Shown here one piece after another: positions 1-8,155 of a DNA stretch of 64,000 bases (position 1 is its first letter; every line of letters begins with the position of its first letter). The notes below the pieces were generated by a model. That model searched no databases. It had not been told where the DNA came from and saw nothing but the letters and a program-made list of their open reading frames with translations. The position numbers and the translations under genes were made by a program. Location of the stretch: contig NZ_JARVSF010000019.1 in NCBI RefSeq assembly GCF_030209355.1, positions 106,108 through 170,107 on the forward strand, read 5' to 3'. The stretch is from Pseudarthrobacter sp. fls2-241-R2A-127. GTDB taxonomy: Bacteria > Actinomycetota > Actinomycetes > Actinomycetales > Micrococcaceae.

Positions 1-1392
1 ATTTCGCTGCCGCAGGACGTCCAGGCCGAGGCCTTCGATGTCCCGGCCGAGTTCCTGGCCGAGCGGGAATGGCGGATCCGCCGCCCCGACGCCGACGACG
101 AGGACATCGCCCGTGCCGTTGCAGCGATCCGGGCCGCGAAGCGTCCGCTGATCATCGCCGGCGGCGGCGTCCTCTACGCCTACGCCAACGACGAACTCGC
201 CAAGTTCGCTGAGCTGACCGGCATTCCGGTGGGCAACACCCAGGCCGGTGTGGGCGTGCTCCCGTGGGACCACCAGTTCTCCCTGGGAGCGGTCGGCTCC
301 ACGGGCACGACGGCGGCGAACGCCATCGCTGCTGAGGCGGACCTGGTCATCGGCATCGGCACCCGCTACGAGGACTTCACCACCGCGTCCCGGACCGCGT
401 TCCAGAACCCGGACGTGAAGTTCGTGAACATCAACGTGGCCCCGCTCGATGCGTACAAGCACGGCACGCACCTGCCGATCGTCGCCGACGCTCGCAAGGC
501 CCTGGTCAAGCTCAACGCAGCCCTCGGCGGGTACCGTGTCGGTGCTGACCTGGAGCAGAAGATCGAGGCGGAGAAGAAGCGCTGGAACGCCACGGTGGAC
601 GACGCCTTCGATACCCGCTTCACCCCGCTCCCGGCCCAGAACGAGATCATCGGGGCCACCAACCGGGCCATGGATGCCCGTGATGTGGTCATCTGCGCGG
701 CTGGTTCGCTGCCCGGTGACCTGCACAAGATGTGGCGGGTCCGGGACCCGTTCGGCTACCACGTCGAATATGCCTACTCCTGCATGGGCTACGAGATCCC
801 CGGCGGCCTGGGCGTCAAGCGCGCCGCGATCGCCGAAGCAGCCAGTACGACGGCGGCGGGCGCGGACCGCGCGGAGGTGCGGGACGTCGTCGTCATGGTG
901 GGGGATGGCTCCTACCTGATGATGCCTACCGAACTGGTCACCGCCGTCGCCGAACGGATCAAGCTGATCGTGGTCCTGATCCAGAACCACGGCTACGCCT
1001 CCATCGGCTCGCTGTCCGAATCGCTCGGCTCGCAGCGGTTCGGCACCCAGTACCGGACCCTGGACGAGGAGCAGCACAGCTTCGACGACGGCGATAAGCT
1101 TCCGATCGACCTGGCCTTGAACGCCGAGTCCCTGGGCGTGAAGGTCATCCGGATCGAACCCGGCGAGAAGGTGATCGCCGAACTCGAGCAGGCCATCCGC
1201 GACGCCAAGGCAGCCCCCGAGGGCAGCGGACCCATCTTGATCCACGTCGAGTCCGACCCGCTCCTGGATGCACCGTCCTCCGAGTCCTGGTGGGACGTCC
1301 CCGTCTCCCAGGTCGCCGAACTGGATTCCACCAAACAGGCCTTCCAGACCTACGTCGACCACAAGTCACGCCAGCGCAAACTGCTCGGCTGA
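1..1392 (+). CDS. iolD: 3D-(3,5/4)-trihydroxycyclohexane-1,2-dione hydrolase IolD (5' end missing)
   Basis: This is the C-terminal 463 residues of IolD; the frame is open from base 1, so the start lies upstream of the window. IolD is a thiamine-diphosphate enzyme that hydrolytically opens the ring of trihydroxycyclohexane-dione to 5-deoxy-D-glucuronate in myo-inositol catabolism. The visible part contains the central domain (IIAGGGV near the left edge) and the C-terminal ThDP-binding domain, with GDGSYLMMPTEL and a downstream QNHGYASIG that supplies the Asn of the GDG-N motif. The full enzyme is usually about 640 residues, so roughly a quarter is missing. It is followed after 32 bases by iolA, and the run iolD-iolA-iolE-iolG-iolH supports the assignment. 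Confidence 0.95.
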   Translation: MSLPQDVQAEAFDVPAEFLAEREWRIRRPDADDEDIARAVAAIRAAKRPLIIAGGGVLYAYANDELAKFAELTGIPVGNTQAGVGVLPWDHQFSLGAVGSTGTTAANAIAAEADLVIGIGTRYEDFTTASRTAFQNPDVKFVNINVAPLDAYKHGTHLPIVADARKALVKLNAALGGYRVGADLEQKIEAEKKRWNATVDDAFDTRFTPLPAQNEIIGATNRAMDARDVVICAAGSLPGDLHKMWRVRDPFGYHVEYAYSCMGYEIPGGLGVKRAAIAEAASTTAAGADRAEVRDVVVMVGDGSYLMMPTELVTAVAERIKLIVVLIQNHGYASIGSLSESLGSQRFGTQYRTLDEEQHSFDDGDKLPIDLALNAESLGVKVIRIEPGEKVIAELEQAIRDAKAAPEGSGPILIHVESDPLLDAPSSESWWDVPVSQVAELDSTKQAFQTYVDHKSRQRKLLG

Positions 1393-1424
1393 ACCTCATT
1401 TTCCACTACTCAAGGAAGAGTTCC

Positions 1425-2939
1425 ATGACTGCCACCACCACCGAAGCAACCGTCATCAACCACTTTCTCAACGGCGCGGAGACCGCCGGTGAGGGCGACC
1501 GCACCACGAACGTGTACAACCCGGCCACGGGTGCGGTGACCGGGGAACTGCGCCTGGCCAACCGGGCCGACCTGGATACCGCCGTCGCTGCAGCCCGCAC
1601 GGCCGCCGACACCTGGGGCGAGACCTCCCTGGCCAAGCGCACCGCGGTGCTCTTCAAGTTCCGCGAGCTGGTCGCCGCGCACGTGGATGACCTCGCCGCC
1701 CTGGTGACCGCCGAGCACGGCAAGGTCCTTTCCGACGCCAAGGGCGAGATCGGCCGCGGCCTCGAGGTCGTCGAGTTCGCCTGCGGTATCCCCACCCTGC
1801 TCAAGGGCGATTACTCGGACCAGGTCTCCACCGGCATCGACGTCTTCTCCTTCCGCGAACCCCTGGGCGTGGTCGCCGGCATCACCCCATTCAACTTCCC
1901 CGTCATGGTGCCTCTGTGGATGGCGCCGATGGCGATCGCCACCGGCAACGCGTTCATCCTCAAGCCCTCCGAGCGTGACCCCTCCGCGTCGCTGCTGCTG
2001 GCCAAGCTCTGGAAGGAAGCCGGACTGCCGGACGGCGTGTTCCAGGTCCTGCACGGCGACAAGGAAACCGTCGACGGGCTCCTGACCCACCCGGACGTCG
2101 ACGGCATCTCCTTCGTCGGATCCACCCCGATCGCCCAGTACGTCCACGAAACCGCCACCAAGCACGGCAAGCGAGTCCAGGCCCTGGGCGGGGCGAAGAA
2201 CCACGCCATCGTGCTGCCCGACGCCGACCTGGACAACGCCGCCGACCACCTGGCCGCCGCCGCGTTCGGTTCCGCCGGGGAACGCTGCATGGCCATCTCC
2301 GTCGCGGTCGCCGTCGGAGACGCCGCGGACCTGCTGGTCAAGAAGGTCGAAGAACGCGCTCTGGCTGTGAAGGTCAACAACGGCACCGAACCCGGCGCCG
2401 AAATGGGCCCTGTCATCACCCCGGCCTCCAAGGAACGGATCGTCCGGATCGTCACCGAAGCCGAAACGGCCGGCGCCGCCATGGTGGTGGACGGCCGGGA
2501 CCTGGTGGTCCCCGGCCACGAGAACGGCTTCTGGGTCGGCCCCACCGTCCTGGACCACGTCAAGACCGAAATGACCGCCTACAAAGAGGAAATCTTCGGA
2601 CCGGTCCTGGTGGTGGTCCGTGTGGACACCCTGGAAGAGGGCATCACGCTGATCAACGCCAACCCGTACGGCAACGGCACCGCCATCTTCACCTCCTCCG
2701 GCGCTGCCGCCCGTAAGTTCCAGCGTTCCGTGACGGTGGGCATGATCGGCATCAACGTTCCCCTCCCGGTACCGGTGGCCTACCACTCCTTCGGCGGCTG
2801 GAAGGCATCCCTCTTCGGCGACAAGCACATCTACGGCCCCGAAGGCGTCTCCTTTTACACCCGCGGCAAGGTGGTCACCTCCCGCTGGCCCGAAATCCAC
2901 CACGCCTCCGGCGCCTCCTACAACTTCCCGTCCAACTAG
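1425..2939 (+). CDS. iolA: methylmalonate-semialdehyde dehydrogenase (CoA-acylating) IolA/MmsA
   Basis: A 504-residue aldehyde dehydrogenase. It converts malonate semialdehyde, the last inositol-specific intermediate, to acetyl-CoA and CO2 with NAD and CoA; the family also acts on methylmalonate semialdehyde from valine. The catalytic cysteine is Cys288 in FGSAGERCMA, preceded by the GGAKNHAIVLPDAD segment typical of MmsA rather than other ALDHs. The PFNFPVMVPLWM segment near residue 155 is also MmsA-like. The ATG at 1425 has an AAGGAAG ribosome site 6 bases upstream; an open frame upstream overlaps iolD and is not needed. Length matches the family. It lies 32 bases after iolD, so it is probably co-transcribed. 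Confidence 0.95.
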   Translation: MTATTTEATVINHFLNGAETAGEGDRTTNVYNPATGAVTGELRLANRADLDTAVAAARTAADTWGETSLAKRTAVLFKFRELVAAHVDDLAALVTAEHGKVLSDAKGEIGRGLEVVEFACGIPTLLKGDYSDQVSTGIDVFSFREPLGVVAGITPFNFPVMVPLWMAPMAIATGNAFILKPSERDPSASLLLAKLWKEAGLPDGVFQVLHGDKETVDGLLTHPDVDGISFVGSTPIAQYVHETATKHGKRVQALGGAKNHAIVLPDADLDNAADHLAAAAFGSAGERCMAISVAVAVGDAADLLVKKVEERALAVKVNNGTEPGAEMGPVITPASKERIVRIVTEAETAGAAMVVDGRDLVVPGHENGFWVGPTVLDHVKTEMTAYKEEIFGPVLVVVRVDTLEEGITLINANPYGNGTAIFTSSGAAARKFQRSVTVGMIGINVPLPVPVAYHSFGGWKASLFGDKHIYGPEGVSFYTRGKVVTSRWPEIHHASGASYNFPSN

Positions 2940-2967
2940 TCCCCACCGCCGCCCTCGCCTCGCAAGT

Positions 2968-3020
2968 CCAAATCGGCTCCCAACCTTCGCAAGCTCAGGC
3001 TGGGACCATCGCCGATTTGG
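2968..3020. repeat. imperfect inverted repeat between iolA and iolE
   Basis: Ten-base arms (2968-2977 CCAAATCGGC and 3011-3020 GCCGATTTGG) are perfectly complementary. An inner pair (2979-2986 and 2997-3004) matches at seven of eight positions. No T-run follows, so it is not a standard terminator. It may be an intergenic repeat element or an mRNA-stabilising stem. Confidence 0.45.
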
Positions 3021-3060
3021 CTCCACGGCCAGGGAACCCTGGCGGCGTGGGCCCTACCCG

Positions 3061-3118
3061 TCGATTGCTCCGTAGTTGTCGTTTTGAGCGTCCAAAACGA
3101 CAACTACGGAGCAGTCGA
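3061..3118. repeat. 25-base near-perfect palindromic hairpin just before iolE
   Basis: The left arm 3061-3085 pairs with the right arm 3094-3118. Twenty-four of 25 positions are Watson-Crick pairs and one is a T/G wobble (3065/3114). The 8-base loop is GAGCGTCC. The stem ends 4 bases before the AAAGGA ribosome site of iolE. It lacks a T-tract, so it is more likely a repeat element or RNA-level control element than a terminator. Confidence 0.75.
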
Positions 3119-3134
3119 TGCAAAGGAAAAGACA

Positions 3135-4046
3135 ATGACTGAGAACAAGCTGATCATCGGCACGGCGCCGGACTCCTGGGGCGTCTGGTTCGCGGACGAT
3201 CCCAAGCAGACCCCCTGGGAACGCTTCCTCGACGAGGTGGCCGAATCAGGGTACAAGTGGATCGAACTGGGCCCGTACGGTTACCTGCCCACCGACCCCG
3301 CCCGCCTGGCAGAGGAACTGAAGCAGCGCGACCTGCAGATCTCCGCCGGCACAGTGTTCACCGCTTTCCACCGTGGCCTGGACCAGTGGGAAACCGCTTG
3401 GGAACCCGCACGGAAGGTCGCCGAGCTCACCGCCGCGATGGGCGGAGAACACATGGTGGTCATCCCGGCCATGTGGCGCGACGACGTCACCGGCGAGGCC
3501 GTGGAAAGCGGCACGCTCACCGAAAAGGCCTGGAGCGACCTGTTTGCCGGCCACAACCAGCTGGGCAAGACCCTGCTGGAGGACTTCGGCCTGCAGCAGC
3601 AGTTCCACTCCCATGCGGACTCCCACGTGGGGGCCCAAGAGGACATCGAAACCCTCCTGGCAGCCACGGACCCGAAATACCTGAACCTCTGCCTGGACAC
3701 CGGCCACGCTGAGTACTGCGGCGCCTCCAGCCTGGAACTGATCAAGAACTACCCGGACCGGATCGGCTACCTGCACCTGAAACAGATCAACCCTGAGATC
3801 CTCAAGAAGGTCAACGAGGAAAACATGACCTGGGCTGCAGCAAACCTCGCCGGCGTCATGACCGAACCGCCCAACGGCCTGCCGGACCTCCGGGCCGTCA
3901 TCGAAGCCGTGGAAGCCCTGAACCGGCCCATCTTCGGCATCGTGGAGCAGGACATGTACCCCGTGGCCTTCGACGTTCCCATGCCGATCGCCAAACGCAC
4001 CCGCAACTACCTGCTGTCCTGCGGCTCCCGCACCAGCGTCAGCTAA
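3135..4046 (+). CDS. iolE: inosose dehydratase IolE-like TIM-barrel protein
   Basis: A 303-residue AP-endonuclease-2/xylose-isomerase-like TIM barrel. The N-terminal IIGTAPDSWGVWFADDP is characteristic of IolE-type proteins, which dehydrate 2-keto-myo-inositol (scyllo-inosose). Candidate metal and catalytic residues include QFHSHADSHVG, CLDTGHAEYCG, YLHLKQIN and GIVEQD, as in this fold. The ATG at 3135 has AAAGGA 7 bases upstream. An in-frame TTG at 3084 exists but lies inside the preceding hairpin, so it is rejected as the start. iolG follows after 32 bases. The exact substrate is inferred from position in the iol cluster. Confidence 0.88.
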   Translation: MTENKLIIGTAPDSWGVWFADDPKQTPWERFLDEVAESGYKWIELGPYGYLPTDPARLAEELKQRDLQISAGTVFTAFHRGLDQWETAWEPARKVAELTAAMGGEHMVVIPAMWRDDVTGEAVESGTLTEKAWSDLFAGHNQLGKTLLEDFGLQQQFHSHADSHVGAQEDIETLLAATDPKYLNLCLDTGHAEYCGASSLELIKNYPDRIGYLHLKQINPEILKKVNEENMTWAAANLAGVMTEPPNGLPDLRAVIEAVEALNRPIFGIVEQDMYPVAFDVPMPIAKRTRNYLLSCGSRTSVS

Positions 4047-4078
4047 CCAGCCCCAGACACCACGAAGGACAGAGAACA

Positions 4079-5092
4079 ATGACTGAAACCCTCCGCGTCG
4101 CCGTCATCGGCGCAGGCCGCATGGGCGCAGACCACATCCAGCGCCTCAACACGCGCATCCACGGAGCCGAAGTTGCCGCCGTCGTGGACGTCGACCTCGC
4201 CCGCGCCCAGGCCGCCATCGAAGGGATCCCGGGCGCCGTGGCCCTCGTCGATGCTGAAGAGGCACTGAACAACGGCGACGTCAACGCGGTCCTGATCGCC
4301 ACCCCCGGCTTCCTGCACCAGGACATCCTGCTCAAGGCTCTCGCCAAGGACATTCCGATCCTCTGCGAAAAGCCGCTCACCCCCGACGCCGAATCCTCCT
4401 GGAAGATCGTCGAAGCGGAGGTTGCGCTGGGCCACCAGCGCATCCAGGTGGGGTTCATGCGACGCTTCGACGCCGAATACGCGGCGCTGGGCTCGATCAT
4501 CCGGAACCAGGAACTGGGTGAACTGCTGATGCTCCACCACCAGCACCGCAACCCCACCACCCCCGCGGGCTTCACGAACGAGATGCTCATCAACGACTCG
4601 GTGGTCCACGAGTTCGATGCCATCCGGTTCTTCACAGGCGAGGAAATCACCAGCGTCCAGGTCCGGTTGGGCAAGGCCACCAGGAACGCACCCTCAGGCC
4701 AGCACGACCCCCAGCACGTCCTGATTGAGACCGAGTCCGGCGTCTTGGCCGACGTCGAAATCTACGTCAACGCCAAGTTTGGCTACGAAGTGGCCACCCA
4801 GGCCTCCTTCGAGGACGGCATCGTCAGCATCGGCGGGGACGCCGGCCCGTACACCCGGAGCGCCGGCCGCTGGGGCGGCAACGTCACCCCGGGGTTCGAG
4901 GAGCGTTTCGGCGCGGCGTACGACGTCGAAATCCAGTCGTGGGTGGACGCGGCACTCAAGGGCGAAATCGGCGGCCCTTCCGCCTGGGACGGGTACGCCA
5001 CCGCCGCCTGCTGCGAAGCCGGCGTTGAAGCCCAGAAGAACGGCGAAAAGGTCGCCGTGAAGCTGGCGGCAAAGCCCGACCTTTACAAGTAG
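4079..5092 (+). CDS. iolG: inositol 2-dehydrogenase IolG (Gfo/Idh/MocA family)
   Basis: A 337-residue NAD(P)-dependent oxidoreductase that starts inositol catabolism by oxidising myo-inositol to scyllo-inosose. The Rossmann motif is GAGRMG at residues 11-16. The EKP signature is at 97-99 with Lys98, followed by Asp173 and His177 in INDSVVHEFD. These three residues correspond, offset by one, to the catalytic Lys97/Asp172/His176 of Bacillus subtilis IolG. The start ATG has GAAGGA 10 bases upstream. Other Gfo/Idh/MocA substrates, such as D-chiro-inositol or scyllo-inositol, cannot be excluded from sequence, but the context makes inositol likely. Confidence 0.92.
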   Translation: MTETLRVAVIGAGRMGADHIQRLNTRIHGAEVAAVVDVDLARAQAAIEGIPGAVALVDAEEALNNGDVNAVLIATPGFLHQDILLKALAKDIPILCEKPLTPDAESSWKIVEAEVALGHQRIQVGFMRRFDAEYAALGSIIRNQELGELLMLHHQHRNPTTPAGFTNEMLINDSVVHEFDAIRFFTGEEITSVQVRLGKATRNAPSGQHDPQHVLIETESGVLADVEIYVNAKFGYEVATQASFEDGIVSIGGDAGPYTRSAGRWGGNVTPGFEERFGAAYDVEIQSWVDAALKGEIGGPSAWDGYATAACCEAGVEAQKNGEKVAVKLAAKPDLYK

Positions 5093-5101
5093 GACGAGAG
5101 C

Positions 5102-5132
5102 AAAGGGGGCGGAGCGCCATCCGTCCCCTTTT
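5102..5132 (+). terminator. stem-loop between iolG and iolH
   Basis: Twelve-base arms (5102-5113 and 5120-5131) pair with one G/T wobble around a 6-base loop. The stem ends in a short T-run (CCCCTTTT). Because iolH follows in the same direction it may attenuate rather than end transcription. Confidence 0.45.
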
Positions 5133-5167
5133 CCGTCCCCTGACTGATCCCACAATGGAGTGTTTTC

Positions 5168-6043
5168 GTGAAAATCGCCCTTGACCCCACCCCGTTCCAC
5201 CACTCGCACAGCCTGCTGGAGTTCCCCAAGGTGGTGGCGGACCTCGGCTATAAGTACATGCAGATGACCCCGCACGCGGACTTCATCCCGTTCTTCAACC
5301 ACCCCAAAGCGGATGACGAGCTGGTGGCCCAGCTGAAGAAGTCCTGCCGGGACGCCGGAATCGAGATCGCGTCCGTGCTGCCGGTGCTGCGCTGGTCTGG
5401 TCCGGACGAGGACGCCCGGGAAGCAGCCGTCCGCTACTGGAAGCGCGCCATCCAGATCACTGTGGACCTGGGCGTCAGCACCATGAACACCGAGTTCAGT
5501 GGCCGTCCCGAGAAGGCCGAGGAATCCGAGCGGGCCTTCTACCGCTCCATGGAGGAACTGCTGCCGATCATCGAGCGGGAGGGGATCGACCTGCTCATCG
5601 ACCCGCACCCGGACGATTTCGTTGAGGAAGGCCTGGCTGCCATCCGCATGATCCGCGGCGTCAATTCCAAGAACGTGGGCATGGTTTATGTGGCTTCACA
5701 CAGCTTCCACATGAAGAACGCGCCCCTGGACATCATGCGGGCGGCGGGGGACAAGCTGCGGCTGGTCCACGTGGCCGACACCATGAACCACCATGCCTCC
5801 CACGGGCTGCGCTACATCACCAACCCGCCGGGCAACCCGGTCCGGGTCCACCAGCACCTGAAGATCGGCGACGGCGACGTCAACTGGGACGAGTTCTTCG
5901 GCGGCCTGAAGGAAATCGGCTTCCTGGACCGGGAGGATACAGTGATGGTCTCCAGCGTCTTTGCCGAAGACGAAAAAGCCGAAGAGGTTTCCCGCTACCA
6001 GTTGGAAACCATGAAGCAGTATGTCCAGAAAGTCAGCCTATGA
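5168..6043 (+). CDS. iolH: IolH-like sugar phosphate isomerase/epimerase
   Basis: A 291-residue TIM-barrel protein of the AP-endonuclease-2 family that resembles IolH, starting MKIALDPTPFHHSHS. IolH is encoded in inositol clusters, but its biochemical role is not well established; an isomerase or epimerase role on an inositol-derived ketone is the usual suggestion. Putative metal ligands occur in LLIDPHPDDF, YVASHSFHMKN and RLVHVADTMNHHAS. The GTG start at 5168 has GGAG 7 bases upstream. The stop overlaps the start of the next gene in an ATGA arrangement, so translation of the transporter is probably coupled to it. Confidence 0.88.
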   Translation: MKIALDPTPFHHSHSLLEFPKVVADLGYKYMQMTPHADFIPFFNHPKADDELVAQLKKSCRDAGIEIASVLPVLRWSGPDEDAREAAVRYWKRAIQITVDLGVSTMNTEFSGRPEKAEESERAFYRSMEELLPIIEREGIDLLIDPHPDDFVEEGLAAIRMIRGVNSKNVGMVYVASHSFHMKNAPLDIMRAAGDKLRLVHVADTMNHHASHGLRYITNPPGNPVRVHQHLKIGDGDVNWDEFFGGLKEIGFLDREDTVMVSSVFAEDEKAEEVSRYQLETMKQYVQKVSL

Positions 6044-7470
6044 GTTCGCCTGCGCATACCGGCGCGCGGCCCGGCAACCATCAGCGGGCCCTGCGCACGG
6101 TCACCATCATTTCCACCTTCGGCGGCCTGCTGTTTGGTTATGACACCGGGGTAATCAACGGTGCCCTGCCCTATATGCAGGAGGACTTGGGACTCACCCC
6201 GCTCACTGAGGGCCTGGTTACGTCGTCGTTGCTGTTCGGCGCCGCCTTCGGTGCCCTGTTCGGCGGACGCCTGGCTGACCGCAACGGCCGGCGAAAAATG
6301 ATTATGGTGCTGGCGGTCATCTTCCTCCTGGGCACGCTCGGCTGCACGTTCTCGCCGACCACTGAAGTCATGATCGCCGCCCGCTTCATCCTGGGGCTGG
6401 CCGTGGGCGGGGCATCGGTGACGGTCCCGGTTTATCTGGCCGAAGTATCGCCGAGCAACCGGCGCGGCCGGATAGTCACCCAGAACGAACTCATGATCGT
6501 CACCGGGCAGCTTCTCGCGTTCATCTTCAATGCCTACCTGGGCAACTCCTTTGGCGAGTCCCACGGCATTTGGCGCTGGATGCTGGTGATCGCCACCCTT
6601 CCGGCCATCGCGCTGTGGATCGGAATGAACTTCATGCCGGAGAGCCCGCGCTGGCTGGCGTCCATCGGCAGCTTCGGCGAGACACTCAGCGTGCTGCAGC
6701 GGATCAGGTCGCAGGAGGAGGCCCGCCGGGAATTTGAAGAAGTCAAGGCCATGGCCGTGGAGGACTACAAGTCCAAGATGGGCTCGTGGAAGGACTTGGG
6801 CATCCCGTGGCTCCGCCGGATCTTCTTCGTGGGCCTGGGCCTGGCGGTGATCCAGCAGATCACCGGGGTGAACTCGATCATGTACTACGGAACCCAGATC
6901 CTGTCGCAGTCCGGCTTTGGCCGCGAGGCTGCGCTGACGGCCAACATCGCCAACGGCGTGATCTCGGTCCTGGCTACGTTCGTGGGGATCTGGCTGCTGG
7001 GCAAGGTGGGCCGGCGGCGGATGCTGATCACGGGCCAGGTGGGAACCACGACGGCGCTGCTGCTGATCGGTTTCTTCTCGCTGATCCTGCCGGAAGGGTC
7101 TGCCCGGGGTTTCGTCATCCTGGCGCTGACAGTGACCTTCCTGGCCTTCCAGCAGGGAGCCATCTCCCCGGTGACCTGGCTGATGCTCTCGGAAATCTTC
7201 CCGCTGAAGATCCGCGGCCTGGGCATGGGGGCCTCGGCCTTCCTGCTGTGGATCGTGAACTTCCTGATCGGCTTCGGCTTCCCGCAGCTGCTGGCAGCGA
7301 TCGGGATCTCCAATACGTTCTTCGTGTTCGCCGTGCTTGGCGTCGGCGCCATCGCGTTCGCCGCAAAATATGTTCCGGAGACGAAGGACAAGAGCCTTGA
7401 GGACCTGGAGCACTACTTCAAGAACGTTGCCGGCGGCCACTCCACGGACGCCGCAGCCAAGGTTACCTGA
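6040..7470 (+). CDS. sugar-porter MFS transporter, probable myo-inositol symporter (IolT-like)
   Basis: A 476-residue, 12-helix major facilitator of the sugar porter family. Signatures are GGLLFGYDTGVINGALPYM in helix 1, GGRLADRNGRRK in loop 2-3, PESPRWL after helix 6, QQITGVNSIMYY in helix 7, and PETKDKSLEDLE at the C-terminus. It overlaps iolH by 4 bases, placing it last in the inositol operon. Inositol uptake by proton symport is therefore the best guess, as for IolT1/IolT2 of Corynebacterium glutamicum. A second sugar porter at 12387-13805 shares the same motifs, so one may take up another polyol or inositol isomer. Confidence 0.88.
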   Translation: MSSPAHTGARPGNHQRALRTVTIISTFGGLLFGYDTGVINGALPYMQEDLGLTPLTEGLVTSSLLFGAAFGALFGGRLADRNGRRKMIMVLAVIFLLGTLGCTFSPTTEVMIAARFILGLAVGGASVTVPVYLAEVSPSNRRGRIVTQNELMIVTGQLLAFIFNAYLGNSFGESHGIWRWMLVIATLPAIALWIGMNFMPESPRWLASIGSFGETLSVLQRIRSQEEARREFEEVKAMAVEDYKSKMGSWKDLGIPWLRRIFFVGLGLAVIQQITGVNSIMYYGTQILSQSGFGREAALTANIANGVISVLATFVGIWLLGKVGRRRMLITGQVGTTTALLLIGFFSLILPEGSARGFVILALTVTFLAFQQGAISPVTWLMLSEIFPLKIRGLGMGASAFLLWIVNFLIGFGFPQLLAAIGISNTFFVFAVLGVGAIAFAAKYVPETKDKSLEDLEHYFKNVAGGHSTDAAAKVT

Positions 7471-7499
7471 CCAAAAGGTCCGTTCCCGCGCATCAAGCA

Positions 7500-7536
7500 G
7501 CAACCCCCGCGACGTTCCGTCCGGGGGTTGCCGTTT
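7500..7536. terminator. intrinsic terminator between convergent genes
   Basis: A perfect 10-base stem (7500-7509 and 7522-7531) closes a 12-base loop and is followed by CGTTT. It sits between the inositol transporter and the convergent marR gene and ends the inositol operon. Confidence 0.75.
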
Positions 7537-7984
7537 ATGCCGGCGCGTGCAGCCGGGGGAGTGCGTCCACCAGCGGTGCCAGCTCCGGGACCGCCTGGGC
7601 CTGGTCCAACGCGCGCTCCAGGGTGGCGTCGTGCACGGGCCTGGCCTCTGTAAGCAGGCTGATGCCGCTGGAGGTCAGCTCGGTGTAAATGCCGCGGCGG
7701 TCGTCGTCGCACAGGATCCGGGTCAGGAGGCCGCGGTCCTCCAGGCGGTTGACCAGCCGCGTGGTGGCGCTGGGGCTGAGCGCCGTGGCGCGGGCCAGCT
7801 GCTGCATCCGCATGTGCCACCCGTCCTGCCGGCTGAGGGCATCCAGCACGGTGTACTCCACCACGGAAAGCTTTGACTCGGCCTGCAGGGAGCGTTCCAG
7901 CTCACCTTCGATCAAGCCATGCAGGGCCGCCAAGGTGCGCCATCCCTGGGCCCGTACCTCAACGGCGTCGTCCTTGATGCCCAT
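7535..7984 (-). CDS. MarR-family transcriptional regulator
   Basis: A 149-residue MarR-type winged-helix repressor. The core runs from LSVVEYTVLDALSRQ through the recognition helix SPSATTRLVNRLEDRG and the wing DDDRRGIYTELTSSG. The ATG at 7984 has AAGGAG 6 bases upstream. It is divergent from an MFS efflux-type gene at 8156, and the shared intergenic region contains nested palindromes at 8042-8097 with TTGC/GCAA half-sites. The simplest reading is a repressor of itself and the adjacent exporter, relieved by a small-molecule ligand. The ligand cannot be read from sequence. Confidence 0.92.
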   Translation of the reverse strand: MGIKDDAVEVRAQGWRTLAALHGLIEGELERSLQAESKLSVVEYTVLDALSRQDGWHMRMQQLARATALSPSATTRLVNRLEDRGLLTRILCDDDRRGIYTELTSSGISLLTEARPVHDATLERALDQAQAVPELAPLVDALPRLHAPA

Positions 7985-8041
7985 GGTTGCTCCTTCACCA
8001 TGATGGCGCCGAACGGGCGGCCATCACTCACTGAACCCGAA

Positions 8042-8097
8042 TAGTTGCTTGCGCGGTATATTTGCATGTGCAACAATAAATACCGCGCCTGCAACTA
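8042..8097. promoter_or_regulatory. nested palindromic operator region between marR and MFS gene
   Basis: Outer arms of 18 bases (8042-8059 and 8080-8097) pair with two mismatches and begin and end with TAGTTGC/GCAACTA. In the centre is TTGCATGTGCAA (8062-8073), a 5-base palindrome with a 2-base spacer. TTGC/GCAA half-sites are typical of MarR-family operators. The location between the divergent genes fits autoregulation. Confidence 0.65.
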
Positions 8098-8155
8098 TCT
8101 TAGGCGCCTTCCCCGGACGGGGACAAACACACCTACAGCTCAAAGGAGCATTCCC

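Noticed and set aside
1410..3026. Long open frame on the minus strand opposite iolA
   Set aside because: Its composition (very Gly/Val/Asp-rich, no domain) is the usual shadow of a high-GC coding strand, and it lacks a ribosome site.
5995..7503. Long minus-strand frame opposite the MFS gene
   Set aside because: Gln/His/Arg-rich text without domain features, fully explained by the codon bias of the transporter gene on the other strand.
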